Translations under genes and position numbers: made by a program
DNA from: Gracilibacillus timonensis
GTDB lineage: Bacteria; Bacillota; Bacilli; Bacillales; Amphibacillaceae
Direction of reading: 5' to 3'
NCBI RefSeq assembly: GCF_900086715.1
Contig: NZ_FLKH01000010.1
Span: 620,001 to 684,000, forward strand
DNA: 64,000 nt
Notes under the pieces: generated by a model
What the model was told of the DNA's origin: nothing
The model's database searches: none
Seen by the model: the letters and a program-made list of their open reading frames with translations, nothing else
Shown: in pieces, positions 24,496-35,317 of the stretch
Numbering within the stretch: the stretch's first letter is position 1
Layout: each line of letters starts with the position of its first letter

Positions 24496-26622
24496 ATGAC
24501 ACAATGGAATAGAACAGGCGCACTAGATTTCTTTCGCCTTATATCGGCTTTTCTAGTTGTTGCTATTCACACATCTCCCTTATATGCCATTAATGAAACG
24601 GCAAATTTTGTTTTCACTCGTATTATTGGCCGAGTAGCTGTTCCATTTTTCATCATGGTTACATGGGTATTTTCTATATAAAGCCATTCAAAATAGGGAA
24701 AATGATGATATCAAAAGCTCGCTTATCAAACTTTGTACGATCTATGGAATTTCTATCTTGCTTTTTTTACCGATCAATATGTACACAGGGGATACTTTGA
24801 CATGGGGAAAGCTTGTACAGGACATTCTCATTAATGGTACCTTTTATCATTTATGGTATTTACCAGCGATGATTATTGCCATTCCAATTGTGACCTTGGC
24901 TATACAGCGATTTGGCCTTAAATTATCTTGGATAGGTTCGATAATATTATATGGAGTTGGACTTCTGGGAGATAGCTATTATGGACTTGCGGAAAAATCC
25001 GATACGCTTTCCACCTTCTATCATTTCATCTTCACTATATCGGAATACACGAGAAATGGCTTATTTTTTGTCCCAATCTTTCTCGTTTTAGGTATAGCCA
25101 TCGCAGCATCTAATAGAAGGTTTTCCAAGCAACAAATTCTTATCAGACTAAGTATAGCAATTAGTTTACTACTAGTTGAAGGACTAGTAATACACAGTTT
25201 TTCTTGGCAGAGACACGATAGTATGTACATTCTGCTTGTGCCATGCATGTATTACTTATTTTTATTATTGCTGCAACTACCCAGTATAAAAAGTAAGGCA
25301 TTGCGTAACGTATCCTTAATCATTTACCTTATCCACCCCGGGATCATCATACTTGTCCGCGGTTTTGCTAAGTTTATGAATCAGGAGCAATTATTCATAC
25401 ACAACAGTTTTATTCACTATTTAGTAGTTAGTTGTCTTTCCTTTTTAGCAGCAATCCTTTTCGTGAAGCTATTCTCCAGGTGGGAAAAACAGCAAGATAT
25501 AGCACCCGACCATCGAGCTTGGGCTGAAGTGAATCTAGCAGCACTTAGACACAACGCACGAGAACTTCGTCAGCTGCTTCCAGACCAAAATGAATTAATG
25601 GCAGTCGTAAAAGCTAACGCCTATGGGCATGGGGATGTGCCCATTGCACGGGAACTAATGCGTACCGGTGTGCGATCATTCGCGGTCGCTACGCTAAAAG
25701 AAGGAATACATTTACGGCAAAATGGAATCAAAGGGGACATTCTTATTCTTGGATATACAAACCCAAAGATTTCTCCAAATTAACAAAGTACAAGCTGATA
25801 CAGACAGTGGTAGATTATCCATATGCACAACTGCTGAATCATTCTTCCAAACAGATTCGTGTGCATATAAAAATTGATACTGGCATGAATCGACTTGGTA
25901 TTCATGCTGAAAACCTCTCGGACATCGAAAGGATATTCCATTGTACCAATTTAAAAGTGGAAGGGGCATTTTCTCATTTATCTGCTTCAGATGGTTTGAG
26001 AGACGAGGATATTCAGTTTACCAAGCAACAGATTCAACGATTTTACCAGCTAATGCATGCACTAAAAGCAAAAGGATATCACCCCGGAAAGCTACATCTC
26101 CAATCAAGTTATGGCATATTAAACTATCCAGATTTAACTTGTGACTTTGCACGAGCGGGAATTGCGTTATACGGAGTGTTAAGTGCTCCCGACAAAACAC
26201 GTACATCCATCCATTTAAAACCTGTTATATCGCTAAAAGCTCGCATTGCTACTATGAAAGAGATCGAACCAGGAGATACTATTAGTTATGGGAGACAATT
26301 TAGGGCCAGATCAAACATGATAGTAGCGACTATTACGATTGGGTATGCAGATGGGATTCCTCGAATGCTTAATGAAAAAAACGATGCTTACGTATTACTA
26401 CATGGTGAAAAAGCCCCGATTATCGGGCGCATTTGTATGGATCAATTCATTATCGATGTTTCCCACATAAAAGAAGTAAGAGCTAATGATACCGTCACTA
26501 TTATCGGCATGGATGGTGACAAACAAATTCACTGTGAAGACATTGCCCAGCAAAATGGAACGATTACTAATGAAATTCTTAGTCAACTAGGTTCACGTTT
26601 AGAATATATATATCTAAAGTGA
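24496..26622 (+). pseudogene. vanT: VanT-like membrane serine/alanine racemase, two frameshifts
   Basis: VanT fuses an acyltransferase-3-like membrane domain to a PLP racemase and supplies D-Ser. Here the start MTQWNRTGALDFFRL (ATG 24496 after GGAGGTGA) opens the membrane domain, but the frame breaks near 24664, where one extra base turns VTGYFLYKA into VTWVFSI-stop. The next frame runs through several helices and the racemase Lys motif VVKANAYGHG, then breaks near 25766, where one base is missing in CCCAAAGAT. The third frame carries KIDTGMNRLG, TISYGRQF and ICMDQFIID to the stop at 26620. The shifts compensate, and the repaired length (about 708 residues) is normal. Either the gene is dead or the assembly has two base errors. 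Confidence 0.85.
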
Positions 26623-26948
26623 GAGAATGATTGGAGGCGGGGGGGAACTAGGCTGGTCCATGATATGTCACTAATGGCTTGGCTAATTAACAATCAAAGC
26701 GCCCCCCTGTATCTTTGTTTTAGATAAGATTACAAGAGATTGCAAAGACTTCTATAGAAACTTGGCTAACGTGCACTAATGTTGGTAACCAGTGTTTCCT
26801 TCTACTATTTTAATAAATCCACAAAAATTTATTGCATATAGACAATTGTATAAAGTCTTTAAATACCTATTTTCGCCGTTTGAGTATCATTGCATATAAC
26901 CAAATGCTCAACCCTGTAAAAGAGTGTGTGTTTCTCCTAGATGAAGTG

Positions 26949-26983
26949 GGCCTTTTATATGGACAATTGTCCATATAGAAGGC
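26949..26983. terminator. Large palindrome after the SDR gene
   Basis: ATATGGACAATTGTCCATAT is a perfect 20-bp palindrome extended outward by CCTT/AAGG, 42 bases past the SDR-like gene stop. It lacks a clear U-tract on either strand, so it could be a terminator or a protein-binding site. The rest of the 402-base gap after vanT (26623-27024) shows nothing else recognisable. Confidence 0.45.
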
Positions 26984-27024
26984 TCGGTTTCTTTCCATCC
27001 ATTCTGAAAAATAGTTCAGTGCCA

Positions 27025-27975
27025 TTACTCTACATGTCTCAGTCGTTTTAATGTTTCTTCCAGTCCTTTTTTGAAAGATGTTTTTGGAATGGGTCCGATT
27101 CGTTTTTCATATTTTTCGCCACTCAAAATAAAACCTTCTTTAGTGAGGTACATAATTTCGATAATTTCTCTCATAAACAGATCGAACAATCCTATAAAAC
27201 GAATAGCATTTTTAGTAAGTGGAATAACAAACTTTCGATTTCCTGTTACTTGACGAGCAATTCTGATAATTTCTTTACCAGAAATTAATCCTGCGCCTGG
27301 TATATTCCAATTTTCCCCATAAGCGTCATCTTTCAAAGCTATATTTACGATCATTTTAGCGGCATCTGGCAAATAGACATATTCCCTAGATTTTTTCAGG
27401 TTTCCAATAAAAATCGAAATTTTATTGGCTGCTATTCCTTCTAAAGTGGGCTGTAGATAAGAATTTTGTGATGTAGGACCATAATAATCCGGTAATCTAA
27501 CAATTAATGAGTTTGCTCTTTTCCATTCGGGACTGAATATCAATTGCTCGAATTTCACTCTAATTTTACCTTTCTTGGTATGTGGTTGATGCGGATGACT
27601 TTCGTCTCCCTTTGCAACCTGATGTCCATATACATAAATTCCGTCTACAATAACGATCTTCTTCCCGAGAGTATCTGCTGCTTTCATCACACTTTCTCCA
27701 AGTAATAGGAGCTTATCCTTCATCTCCTGGTATTTTACATTTGCACATTGAAAAATGACTTCCACATCTTCAGCAGCTTTTATAATTGTATGATAATCGA
27801 ATATATTCCCCAGTTTGTATGTTAATTTGGAATTATAATCATGTTCTACCATTAGTGCATCCAATTTACTTTGGGACCGTCCGAAAGCAATAACTTCTAT
27901 TCCTCTGCTCAATAATTCTGAAACAATAACTTGGCCTGTTCCACCAGTTGCTCCTAACACCATTGCTGTTTTCAT
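27025..27975 (-). CDS. NAD(P)-binding SDR-like epimerase/reductase
   Basis: The 316-residue protein has the extended/atypical SDR fold: the dinucleotide motif VLGATGGTGQVIVSELL at the N-terminus, a variant active-site region (IVDGIYVYGHQV, where YxxxK is not conserved in the usual form) and RLPDYYGPTSQNSYLQ. NmrA/NAD-dependent epimerase-like proteins may be reductases or redox sensors; substrate unknown. It is the last gene of a cluster with two micro-proteins and a TetR regulator, each preceded by a TGATCAAT-type operator. The ATG follows AAGGAGATATTGTGA. Confidence 0.85.
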   Translation of the reverse strand: MKTAMVLGATGGTGQVIVSELLSRGIEVIAFGRSQSKLDALMVEHDYNSKLTYKLGNIFDYHTIIKAAEDVEVIFQCANVKYQEMKDKLLLLGESVMKAADTLGKKIVIVDGIYVYGHQVAKGDESHPHQPHTKKGKIRVKFEQLIFSPEWKRANSLIVRLPDYYGPTSQNSYLQPTLEGIAANKISIFIGNLKKSREYVYLPDAAKMIVNIALKDDAYGENWNIPGAGLISGKEIIRIARQVTGNRKFVIPLTKNAIRFIGLFDLFMREIIEIMYLTKEGFILSGEKYEKRIGPIPKTSFKKGLEETLKRLRHVE

Positions 27976-27989
27976 TCACAATATCTCCT

Positions 27990-28012
27990 TTATTTAGTGA
28001 TCAATCAATAAC
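27990..28012. promoter_or_regulatory. TGATCAAT operator upstream of SDR gene
   Basis: TTATTTAGTGATCAATCAATAAC contains the TGATCAAT core repeated at 28313-28340 and 28912-28930. The matching spacing next to three start regions suggests binding by the TetR protein encoded at 28371. Confidence 0.5.
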
Positions 28013-28091
28013 AAAATGCGCAAACATATTTGATGTTTCCTTTCTATTTAACACAAAACATTAAATTTTCCTAACAGTTAACCATTTTATC

Positions 28092-28187
28092 TTAATCCCA
28101 AAATGTGAATAATGTGACCACAATGGCTATAATACCTAATACAAAGGAAAATGGGGCAATAGAATTTTCGTTATTGCTTCTATTCAT
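28092..28187 (-). CDS. Micro-protein, 31 residues, single membrane helix
   Basis: The ATG at 28187 follows a very good ribosome site (GGAGGTGTTATAG). The peptide begins MNRSNNENS, then a hydrophobic helix from about residue 10 (SFVLGIIAIVVTLFT) and ends FWD. It lies between the TetR gene and the SDR gene, next to another micro-protein that also ends in a hydrophobic helix plus WLD. I recognise no family. The strong ribosome site and the shared C-terminal pattern argue that it is translated. Confidence 0.6.
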   Translation of the reverse strand: MNRSNNENSIAPFSFVLGIIAIVVTLFTFWD

Positions 28188-28223
28188 CTATAACACCTCC
28201 TTCAAGAGGATTGATCATTTGAT

Positions 28224-28295
28224 TTAATCCAACCAACTAATGACACAAAAGACAATTATCCCGATTGAAACATAGTCTATTTTAGCTAATTTCAT
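28224..28295 (-). CDS. Micro-protein, 23 residues, single membrane helix
   Basis: The ATG at 28295 is preceded by AAAGGGGGGAAAAAT. The peptide MKLAKIDYVS continues into IGIIVFCVIS and ends WLD, a short amphiphile that fits one membrane span. It is directly downstream of the TetR gene and of a TGATCAAT operator. No family is recognised; pairing with the 31-residue neighbour suggests a two-peptide unit. Confidence 0.55.
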   Translation of the reverse strand: MKLAKIDYVSIGIIVFCVISWLD

Positions 28296-28312
28296 ATTTT
28301 TCCCCCCTTTTA

Positions 28313-28340
28313 TTATTTAGTGATTGATCAATAAATAATG
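28313..28340. promoter_or_regulatory. TGATCAAT operator upstream of micro-proteins
   Basis: TATTTAGTGATTGATCAATAAATAATG carries TTGATCAA at its centre, as do the sites at 27990 and 28912. It lies 18 bases before the 23-residue micro-protein. Confidence 0.5.
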
Positions 28341-28370
28341 ATAGAAAAATAAATAACCTACTAAACGCGA

Positions 28371-28892
28371 TTATTCATTTCTTTGACCATCCATCAACTC
28401 CGGAAGATCTATAAAATAAGAAATATTACATAACATCCCCCTTGCTAGAAATGTAGTAACTTCATTTTCTACATTCTTAATCCCTGCTGCTTTAAAACGA
28501 TCTATGGTATAGTTTTGGATACTCGACAATCCTTTTTGCGCTGCTTTTCGTACAGCATTTTCTGTTACGGATATTCCTATCACCTGTAATGCAATTTCAT
28601 TGGGATATAATTCAGAAAGCTCTTCATATGCAGCAATCATTTCTCCAACAAGTTGTTCAGGAGCAGCATCCACCTGTTTAAAAGTATGAAGAATCCTTTC
28701 AAATGCTCGATCTAAAGCTGCAATAAACAGCTCTTCTTTTGTTTTAAAAAATCGAAAGACATAAGGTTGTGATATACCTGCTTTTTCTGCAATGTGTGCG
28801 GTAGTTGTATTGTAGTAACCTTTTTTTGCGAATACTTCTAATCCAGCTTCAAGAATTTCCTCTTTGCGATTTTCCTTACTAGACCTTACCAT
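28371..28892 (-). CDS. TetR-family transcriptional regulator
   Basis: The 173-residue protein has a TetR DNA-binding domain (EEILEAGLEVFAKKGYYNTTTAHIAEKAGIS ... FRFFKTKEELF in two helical parts) and a ligand domain of the TetR_C type. The ATG at 28892 is used; an in-frame GTG three codons earlier is possible. A TTGATCAAT operator lies directly upstream, and copies precede the micro-proteins and the SDR gene, so all should be under its control. The gene cluster resembles small stress- or xenobiotic-responsive TetR units; the inducer is unknown. Confidence 0.87.
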   Translation of the reverse strand: MVRSSKENRKEEILEAGLEVFAKKGYYNTTTAHIAEKAGISQPYVFRFFKTKEELFIAALDRAFERILHTFKQVDAAPEQLVGEMIAAYEELSELYPNEIALQVIGISVTENAVRKAAQKGLSSIQNYTIDRFKAAGIKNVENEVTTFLARGMLCNISYFIDLPELMDGQRNE

Positions 28893-28911
28893 GTCAGACA
28901 CCCACTTATAG

Positions 28912-28930
28912 TTATTTATTGATCAATTAC
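28912..28930. promoter_or_regulatory. TGATCAAT operator upstream of TetR gene
   Basis: TTATTTATTGATCAATTAC, 20 bases before the TetR start, shares its core with the two downstream operators. Autoregulation is inferred. Confidence 0.5.
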
Positions 28931-29135
28931 ATTATAATCAAATTTACATAGAAGGTCAACAGAGGAAAACACATTTATCCTCAAATAGCTGGTGAATAAC
29001 TGTTAGTTTGTTCAATTTATATTTCATTATTTCAATCGTTGTTTTTAATTCTTCCTAGTCATTCCGCCACTCTAACTCTTTATTTATTGAACTTAATGTT
29101 TCAGGATATGTAATAAATTGCGACTTATCTAATAA

Positions 29136-29177
29136 ATGAAAATATCAACTAGCATTGATACTAATTGATATTTTCAT
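29136..29177. terminator. AT-rich hairpin after GH1/PTS operon
   Basis: ATGAAAATATCAA and TTGATATTTTCAT form a perfect 13-bp stem with a 16-base loop, 63 bases after the last GH1 gene of the beta-glucoside operon. The remaining part of the gap 28931-29239 holds no other feature I can support. Confidence 0.5.
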
Positions 29178-29239
29178 GGTTAAGATTTCAATCTACTACA
29201 TACTGCCTCATTACGGATAAACCTATTATTATATCCCTT

Positions 29240-30679
29240 TTACAAGGATTCACCATTCGATTCAATTACTTGCTGATACCAGTAATAACTTTTCTTTTTT
29301 ATTCTTCGTAACTCTTTCTCCCTTTCTTCATCACGATCAATATAAACGAAACCGTATCGTTTCTGATACCCATTCAACCAGCTTAGCAAATCAGTGAACG
29401 ACCACGCACAGTAGCCTAAAACCTCAACTCCATCTGCCATTGCCTCTTGAATTGCCTCCAGATGTGACTTTATATAATTAATTCGATAACCATCATTAAT
29501 GATATCATTGTCCTCGAGTGTATCGAATTCTCCCAAACCATTTTCTGTAACCAGGACAGGCAATCCGTAGCGAGTTGCTATTCTTCGTAAACCTACACGT
29601 AAGCCTTCTGGATCGATATCCCAGTCCCAGTTAGTCGAATCCACATGTGGGTTTGCAGTTGTTTTAAACATTCCTGGGATACCAGAATCCTTCGTGGATC
29701 CTTTTTTACCAGTTGTGTTTTTGACACCTACTCCAATACCTCCTTCTATCGGATTGTGTTCTACGGTTTGCGTCCGGTAATAGTTCACACCCATAAAATC
29801 CGGCTTTGCAGATGCTAATAATTCAAAGTCGCCTTCCTTAATTGTTGGTGTTAAATCGTGTTCCTCAAGGTGTTTCCAGGCTGTGATCGGATACTTACCC
29901 CATGCGTAAATGTCCATCCAAAGATAATTTTGTAGATCCTCGGCATTCTCGAAAGCAAGCATGTTATCTGGATGAGAATTAAGCGGATAGTATGGCTTAT
30001 AAGCAAAGCTTGGACCAATTTTTCCATCTGGGACATATTTTCTAAATGATTGAATCACCTTTGCATTCGCGAGATTCGCAATATGATTCACTTCATAAAA
30101 TCGCTTGCGATCCTTGACCCCTGGCGGATGAAGCGCCGTCTCATAACCATAGCTTACAAAATAGTTTTGTTCATTAAGTGAAATCCAATATTTCACACGA
30201 TTTCCGTATCGTTTATACAGTGTAATCGCATAGTTGTTAAAATCCTCAATAATTTGTCTGGACTCCCAGGCCCCATATTGATCCATCAGTGCCTGTGGTA
30301 CGTCCCAATGATAAAGGGTAATCATCGGTTCAATATTATTTGCGAGTAATTCGTCAATTAAGCGATCATAAAAAGCTAAACCTTGTTCATTCACTTCTCC
30401 GTTACCAGTTGGATAAATGCGACTCCACGCAACCGAGAACCGATATGTTTTCAAGCCTTGTTCGGCCATTAACTGTACGTCTTCCTTATACCGGTGGTAA
30501 TGGTCGACTGCCACATCCCCGTTTGTCCCTTTATAAGTAGTTCCTTCTTTTCGTACAAAAACATCCCATACTGACTGGCCTTTGCCATCTTCGTTCCATC
30601 CACCTTCTATCTGGTATGCAGCCGAAGCCGCCCCCCATAAGAAATCTTTTGTAAATGGCACTCTCTGTTTATGTTCCAT
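29240..30679 (-). CDS. GH1 6-phospho-beta-glucosidase (first copy)
   Basis: The 479-residue cytoplasmic enzyme has the GH1 N-terminal signature FLWGAASAAYQIEGGWNEDG, the acid/base Glu in KYWISLNEQNYF and the nucleophile Glu in VLVTENGLGEFD, plus the C-terminal SWLNGYQKRYGFVYID that carries the phosphate-binding Lys/Tyr of 6-phospho enzymes. It hydrolyses phosphorylated beta-glucosides delivered by the PTS. It follows the other GH1 gene by 17 bases and has GGAGGGGACAG before its ATG. The two GH1 proteins are clearly different in sequence, which suggests different aglycone or linkage preferences. Confidence 0.9.
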   Translation of the reverse strand: MEHKQRVPFTKDFLWGAASAAYQIEGGWNEDGKGQSVWDVFVRKEGTTYKGTNGDVAVDHYHRYKEDVQLMAEQGLKTYRFSVAWSRIYPTGNGEVNEQGLAFYDRLIDELLANNIEPMITLYHWDVPQALMDQYGAWESRQIIEDFNNYAITLYKRYGNRVKYWISLNEQNYFVSYGYETALHPPGVKDRKRFYEVNHIANLANAKVIQSFRKYVPDGKIGPSFAYKPYYPLNSHPDNMLAFENAEDLQNYLWMDIYAWGKYPITAWKHLEEHDLTPTIKEGDFELLASAKPDFMGVNYYRTQTVEHNPIEGGIGVGVKNTTGKKGSTKDSGIPGMFKTTANPHVDSTNWDWDIDPEGLRVGLRRIATRYGLPVLVTENGLGEFDTLEDNDIINDGYRINYIKSHLEAIQEAMADGVEVLGYCAWSFTDLLSWLNGYQKRYGFVYIDRDEEREKELRRIKKKSYYWYQQVIESNGESL

Positions 30680-30696
30680 TATGCTGTCCCCTCCTA

Positions 30697-32121
<1,425 letters not shown>

Positions 32122-32164
32122 TCACCCCTACTATACTTCGATAGTCAAAATCATGGGAGAAATA

Positions 32165-32200
32165 GAACGGGCAATTCCCATTACGGGATCCATCCCGTTC
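32165..32200 (-). other. Inverted repeat between bglP and the GH1 genes
   Basis: GAACGGG and CCCGTTC enclose a 22-base loop in the 109-base gap downstream of the PTS gene. It could be a partial terminator or an mRNA-stabilising hairpin that tunes GH1 expression relative to the transporter. Confidence 0.35.
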
Positions 32201-32224
32201 GATTCCTACATGATGCTATGTTTC

Positions 32225-34084
32225 TTATAAGGAAACAGTTGATAATAGTACATCATCCTTTGTGACAGACCCTTTATCTGTTTCAATCACATCGGTATAA
32301 TCATTAGAGTTTGTAATAATAATTGGTGTTGTTACATCGTAGCCATCCGCTTTGATTGCTTCTAAATCAAACTTCAATAATAGCTGGCCCTGTTCCACAA
32401 TATCATCTTGCTTAACATACGCCTCGAAATGTTTCCCTGCTAATTTCACTGTATCCAAGCCAACATGGATAAGCACTTCCGTCTGATCTTTAGAAGTTAG
32501 ACCAATTGCATGATTTGTATGGAATAAAGTTGTTACTTTCCCGGAAACAGGTGCATATACTTTTCCTTCTGTCGGAATAATCGCCACACCTTTCCCCATT
32601 GCACCTGTTGAAAATGCTGGATCATTAACTTTGTCTAATGAAACTACTTCTCCAGTCATTGGTGAAGCAACAGTTGATCTTCCACCTTCAATACCGGAAT
32701 CCTGTTTAATTCTCCCGGCACCTTTATCTGACAATCCTTCATCGAAACCTAACACATACGTTAAAATAGTTGTTAATACAAAGGCAATGGTAATACTAAT
32801 TACATAGTAAGCAAATGTATCTGTCATAAATGCTGGTAATGTTGTTAATGCTGGGAATACATAGGCCATAACGGTCGTATTCATCGCACCGGCAAACCCA
32901 CCACCAACCGTACCACCAATAACTGCGGCAATCATCGGGCGTTTATATCGAACGGATAAACCATAAACAATTGGCTCTGTTACACCTGCTAATATAGCAG
33001 GCATCATCGAAGAAATCGCTAAAGACTTCAATTTTTTATCTTTTGCTTTTAGAAAAACACCTAATGCAACACCAGCTTGGGCAAACGTTGCGTTAGCAAC
33101 TGGTGGGCGGATCGTATCATAACCTGTTGTGCTCAAGTTCTGTAACATAGCAGGAACAATTCCCCAGTGAATACCGAACATAACGAGGAATGTCCAACCT
33201 GCACCGATAATCGCACCAGTTAACATACCACTTGTGCTGCCCATAAAGTCAATACCAGAAGCAATGCCATTACCAAGATATACACCAAACGGCCCAATTA
33301 AACCAGCTGTTAGTGGCACCATGACTAATAAGGCAAGCATTGGTACAGCAAACATTTGAATCACTTGAGGGATTACTTTGTTCAGGAATCTTTCCAAATA
33401 TGAATACAACCATATAGCTAAAATTGCAGGAATGATTTGTCCACTATAACTCATTAATACAATCGGAAGCCCCGCAAAATCAACAATATCCCCGACATCC
33501 GCCATTAAGCCTGTAAATTGCGGCTCAAGTAGCGCCCCCATAATCGCTAATGATACGAAGATATTCACTCCATACACTTTAGCAGCAGATACAGCTAACG
33601 CCAGTGGGAAGAAGTAGAATACAGCATTTGCTGCAGCGCTCAAGATTAAGTATGTGCTACTTTCTTCTGACAATCCAAAATATGTTGTTAAAATGACTAG
33701 CAATGCTTTTAACATACCAGAACCAGCTAATGTCGGTACAATCGGCGTAATAATTCCAGACATCACATCAAAAAGTTTGGCGATTGGGTTTTTCGTTTTT
33801 TCATTGTTTTTGTTACTGGACGATGAGGCACTATTGATATCATATAAGTCCATAATTGCATCATGAACAGCTTTTACATTGTTACCAATCACAACCTGAT
33901 ACTGTCCATTACTTTCTAGTGCTGAAACAACACCATCCAGTTGCTCAATTTCATTTTTATCAAATTTACTTCCATCCTTCAACTTAAAGCGAAGACGGGT
34001 CATACAGTGATAAAGACTGTTAACATTGGATTCGCCGCCTACTCCTTCTATTATTTTCTTAGCTAATTGCTTTTGATCAGCCAT
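32225..34084 (-). CDS. bglP: Beta-glucoside PTS permease IIBCA
   Basis: The 619-residue protein fuses EIIB (phosphorylated Cys27 in LYHCMTRLRFKLKD), a ten-helix EIIC (with the conserved GITEP-like loop ILAGVTEPIVYGL) and a C-terminal EIIA of the glucose type (active His in VLIHVGLDTVKLAG). It imports beta-glucosides such as salicin, arbutin or cellobiose and phosphorylates them. It is preceded by a RAT/terminator switch at 34166-34261 and by the licT gene. A start codon is found after GGGGGGTAAAATAAG. Confidence 0.93.
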   Translation of the reverse strand: MADQKQLAKKIIEGVGGESNVNSLYHCMTRLRFKLKDGSKFDKNEIEQLDGVVSALESNGQYQVVIGNNVKAVHDAIMDLYDINSASSSSNKNNEKTKNPIAKLFDVMSGIITPIVPTLAGSGMLKALLVILTTYFGLSEESSTYLILSAAANAVFYFFPLALAVSAAKVYGVNIFVSLAIMGALLEPQFTGLMADVGDIVDFAGLPIVLMSYSGQIIPAILAIWLYSYLERFLNKVIPQVIQMFAVPMLALLVMVPLTAGLIGPFGVYLGNGIASGIDFMGSTSGMLTGAIIGAGWTFLVMFGIHWGIVPAMLQNLSTTGYDTIRPPVANATFAQAGVALGVFLKAKDKKLKSLAISSMMPAILAGVTEPIVYGLSVRYKRPMIAAVIGGTVGGGFAGAMNTTVMAYVFPALTTLPAFMTDTFAYYVISITIAFVLTTILTYVLGFDEGLSDKGAGRIKQDSGIEGGRSTVASPMTGEVVSLDKVNDPAFSTGAMGKGVAIIPTEGKVYAPVSGKVTTLFHTNHAIGLTSKDQTEVLIHVGLDTVKLAGKHFEAYVKQDDIVEQGQLLLKFDLEAIKADGYDVTTPIIITNSNDYTDVIETDKGSVTKDDVLLSTVSL

Positions 34085-34165
34085 CTTATTTTACCCCCCT
34101 GAAGTATCTTTAATTGAAAACTCAACAATCCACTTCCATACCGGCTGTTTTGTTTTCTTATATAT

Positions 34166-34261
34166 AAAAAAGACATAACCCTCACGATATAGTATTTTCA
34201 CGAAGTAACTTCTTCGCAAGCCTACATCATTTCAGGTTATGCCTTCTTCAGTAACACCCTG
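34166..34261 (-). promoter_or_regulatory. RAT antiterminator and overlapping terminator before bglP
   Basis: On the minus strand GGGTGTTACTGAAGAAGGC continues into ATAACC, matching the ribonucleic antiterminator (RAT) consensus bound by LicT/SacT proteins. Its last bases (GGTTATG in plus terms, 34235-34241) also pair with CATAACC at 34174-34180 to form a terminator followed by a U-run at 34166-34171. Binding of the RNA-binding protein to RAT excludes the terminator, allowing bglP transcription. Confidence 0.8.
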
Positions 34262-34272
34262 TTATCATTAAA

Positions 34273-35115
34273 TTAGTATTTATTACGACTCGTAACACGC
34301 GCTATGTGTAATACGAGATAAACCATCTCGGCATGTGTTATTTGGGTACCATATCCATTTAACACATATGTTTCAATCCTTTTTACGCATTCAAACGCTT
34401 CGGGATATTTATAGTTGACCTGGTTAAACAAATCATCTTCTTCATTATCGATGCGATCTTTTGCTATAATGCGCTGTGCAAAGAATTTTAAATGGGTAAC
34501 AAGCCTTCCATAATTCCACGAATCCTCATCAAAATCTATTTTAAAGTGATATTTGATAATACCTAAAATATCCTGAACAATGTTCGTAATTTTGATGGTT
34601 TTATCAATCTCATTTCCTTCTACTTGTGTATTAACCAGATGAAGAGCAATGAATCCGGCTTCATCCTCATCAAAGGCTATCCCTGATCTCTCTTTGATGA
34701 TTTCTAAAGCTTTCAATCCAATTTCGAATTCTGTTTTATAAAATTTCTTTGCCTCCCACAACAAAACATTGCGGATTTGCTCTCCTTGTTGATAACGTTT
34801 GATGGCGAAGTAGATGTGATCGGTTAGTGTTAAAATCGTATAATCACTTATCGATACATTCATTTTATTACTAGCGTAGCTAATAATCTCCTGCGCAATC
34901 TCAACATATTCGACGGGAACTTCTTTTAATAAATTAGCAAGTTTCATCGAGATGTCTTTCGTTTGCAAAGTAAACACTTTGCTTATTTTGCTCTCATCTA
35001 TTGGATCCCCTGGTTTTAACTTAAAGGAAATTCCACTACCGAAAACGACTACTTCCTGGTGAACGTCTGTTTTCGCTAATACAACATTATTATTTAAGGC
35101 TTTCTTTAATTTCAT
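34273..35115 (-). CDS. licT: LicT/BglG-family transcriptional antiterminator
   Basis: The 280-residue protein has an N-terminal RNA-binding CAT domain (residues 1-55) and two PTS regulation domains with the four expected histidines (LTDHI, IALHLVN, LVTHLKFFAQR, LVLHIARV). Without substrate it is phosphorylated by the PTS permease and inactive; with beta-glucoside it binds RAT RNA and prevents termination. RAT/terminator modules lie both before bglP and before licT itself, so it controls the operon and its own synthesis. Confidence 0.93.
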   Translation of the reverse strand: MKLKKALNNNVVLAKTDVHQEVVVFGSGISFKLKPGDPIDESKISKVFTLQTKDISMKLANLLKEVPVEYVEIAQEIISYASNKMNVSISDYTILTLTDHIYFAIKRYQQGEQIRNVLLWEAKKFYKTEFEIGLKALEIIKERSGIAFDEDEAGFIALHLVNTQVEGNEIDKTIKITNIVQDILGIIKYHFKIDFDEDSWNYGRLVTHLKFFAQRIIAKDRIDNEEDDLFNQVNYKYPEAFECVKRIETYVLNGYGTQITHAEMVYLVLHIARVTSRNKY

Positions 35116-35317
35116 AGCCTCTCCTCCTTGCCGATTAAATCTCGATCATTCAGAGACTAATGTCAATTTTTTATAAAGGGAATCAAACTAATATATAACT
35201 GACGGGAGCTACTGCTTTGTTTTGTCTTATGATCAAGAAAGGCTTCTAAGCAGTTGAGTACTGGTAAATGACTTTTATTATCTTACTCATATTCATAATA
35301 TATAACATAAACCACAC

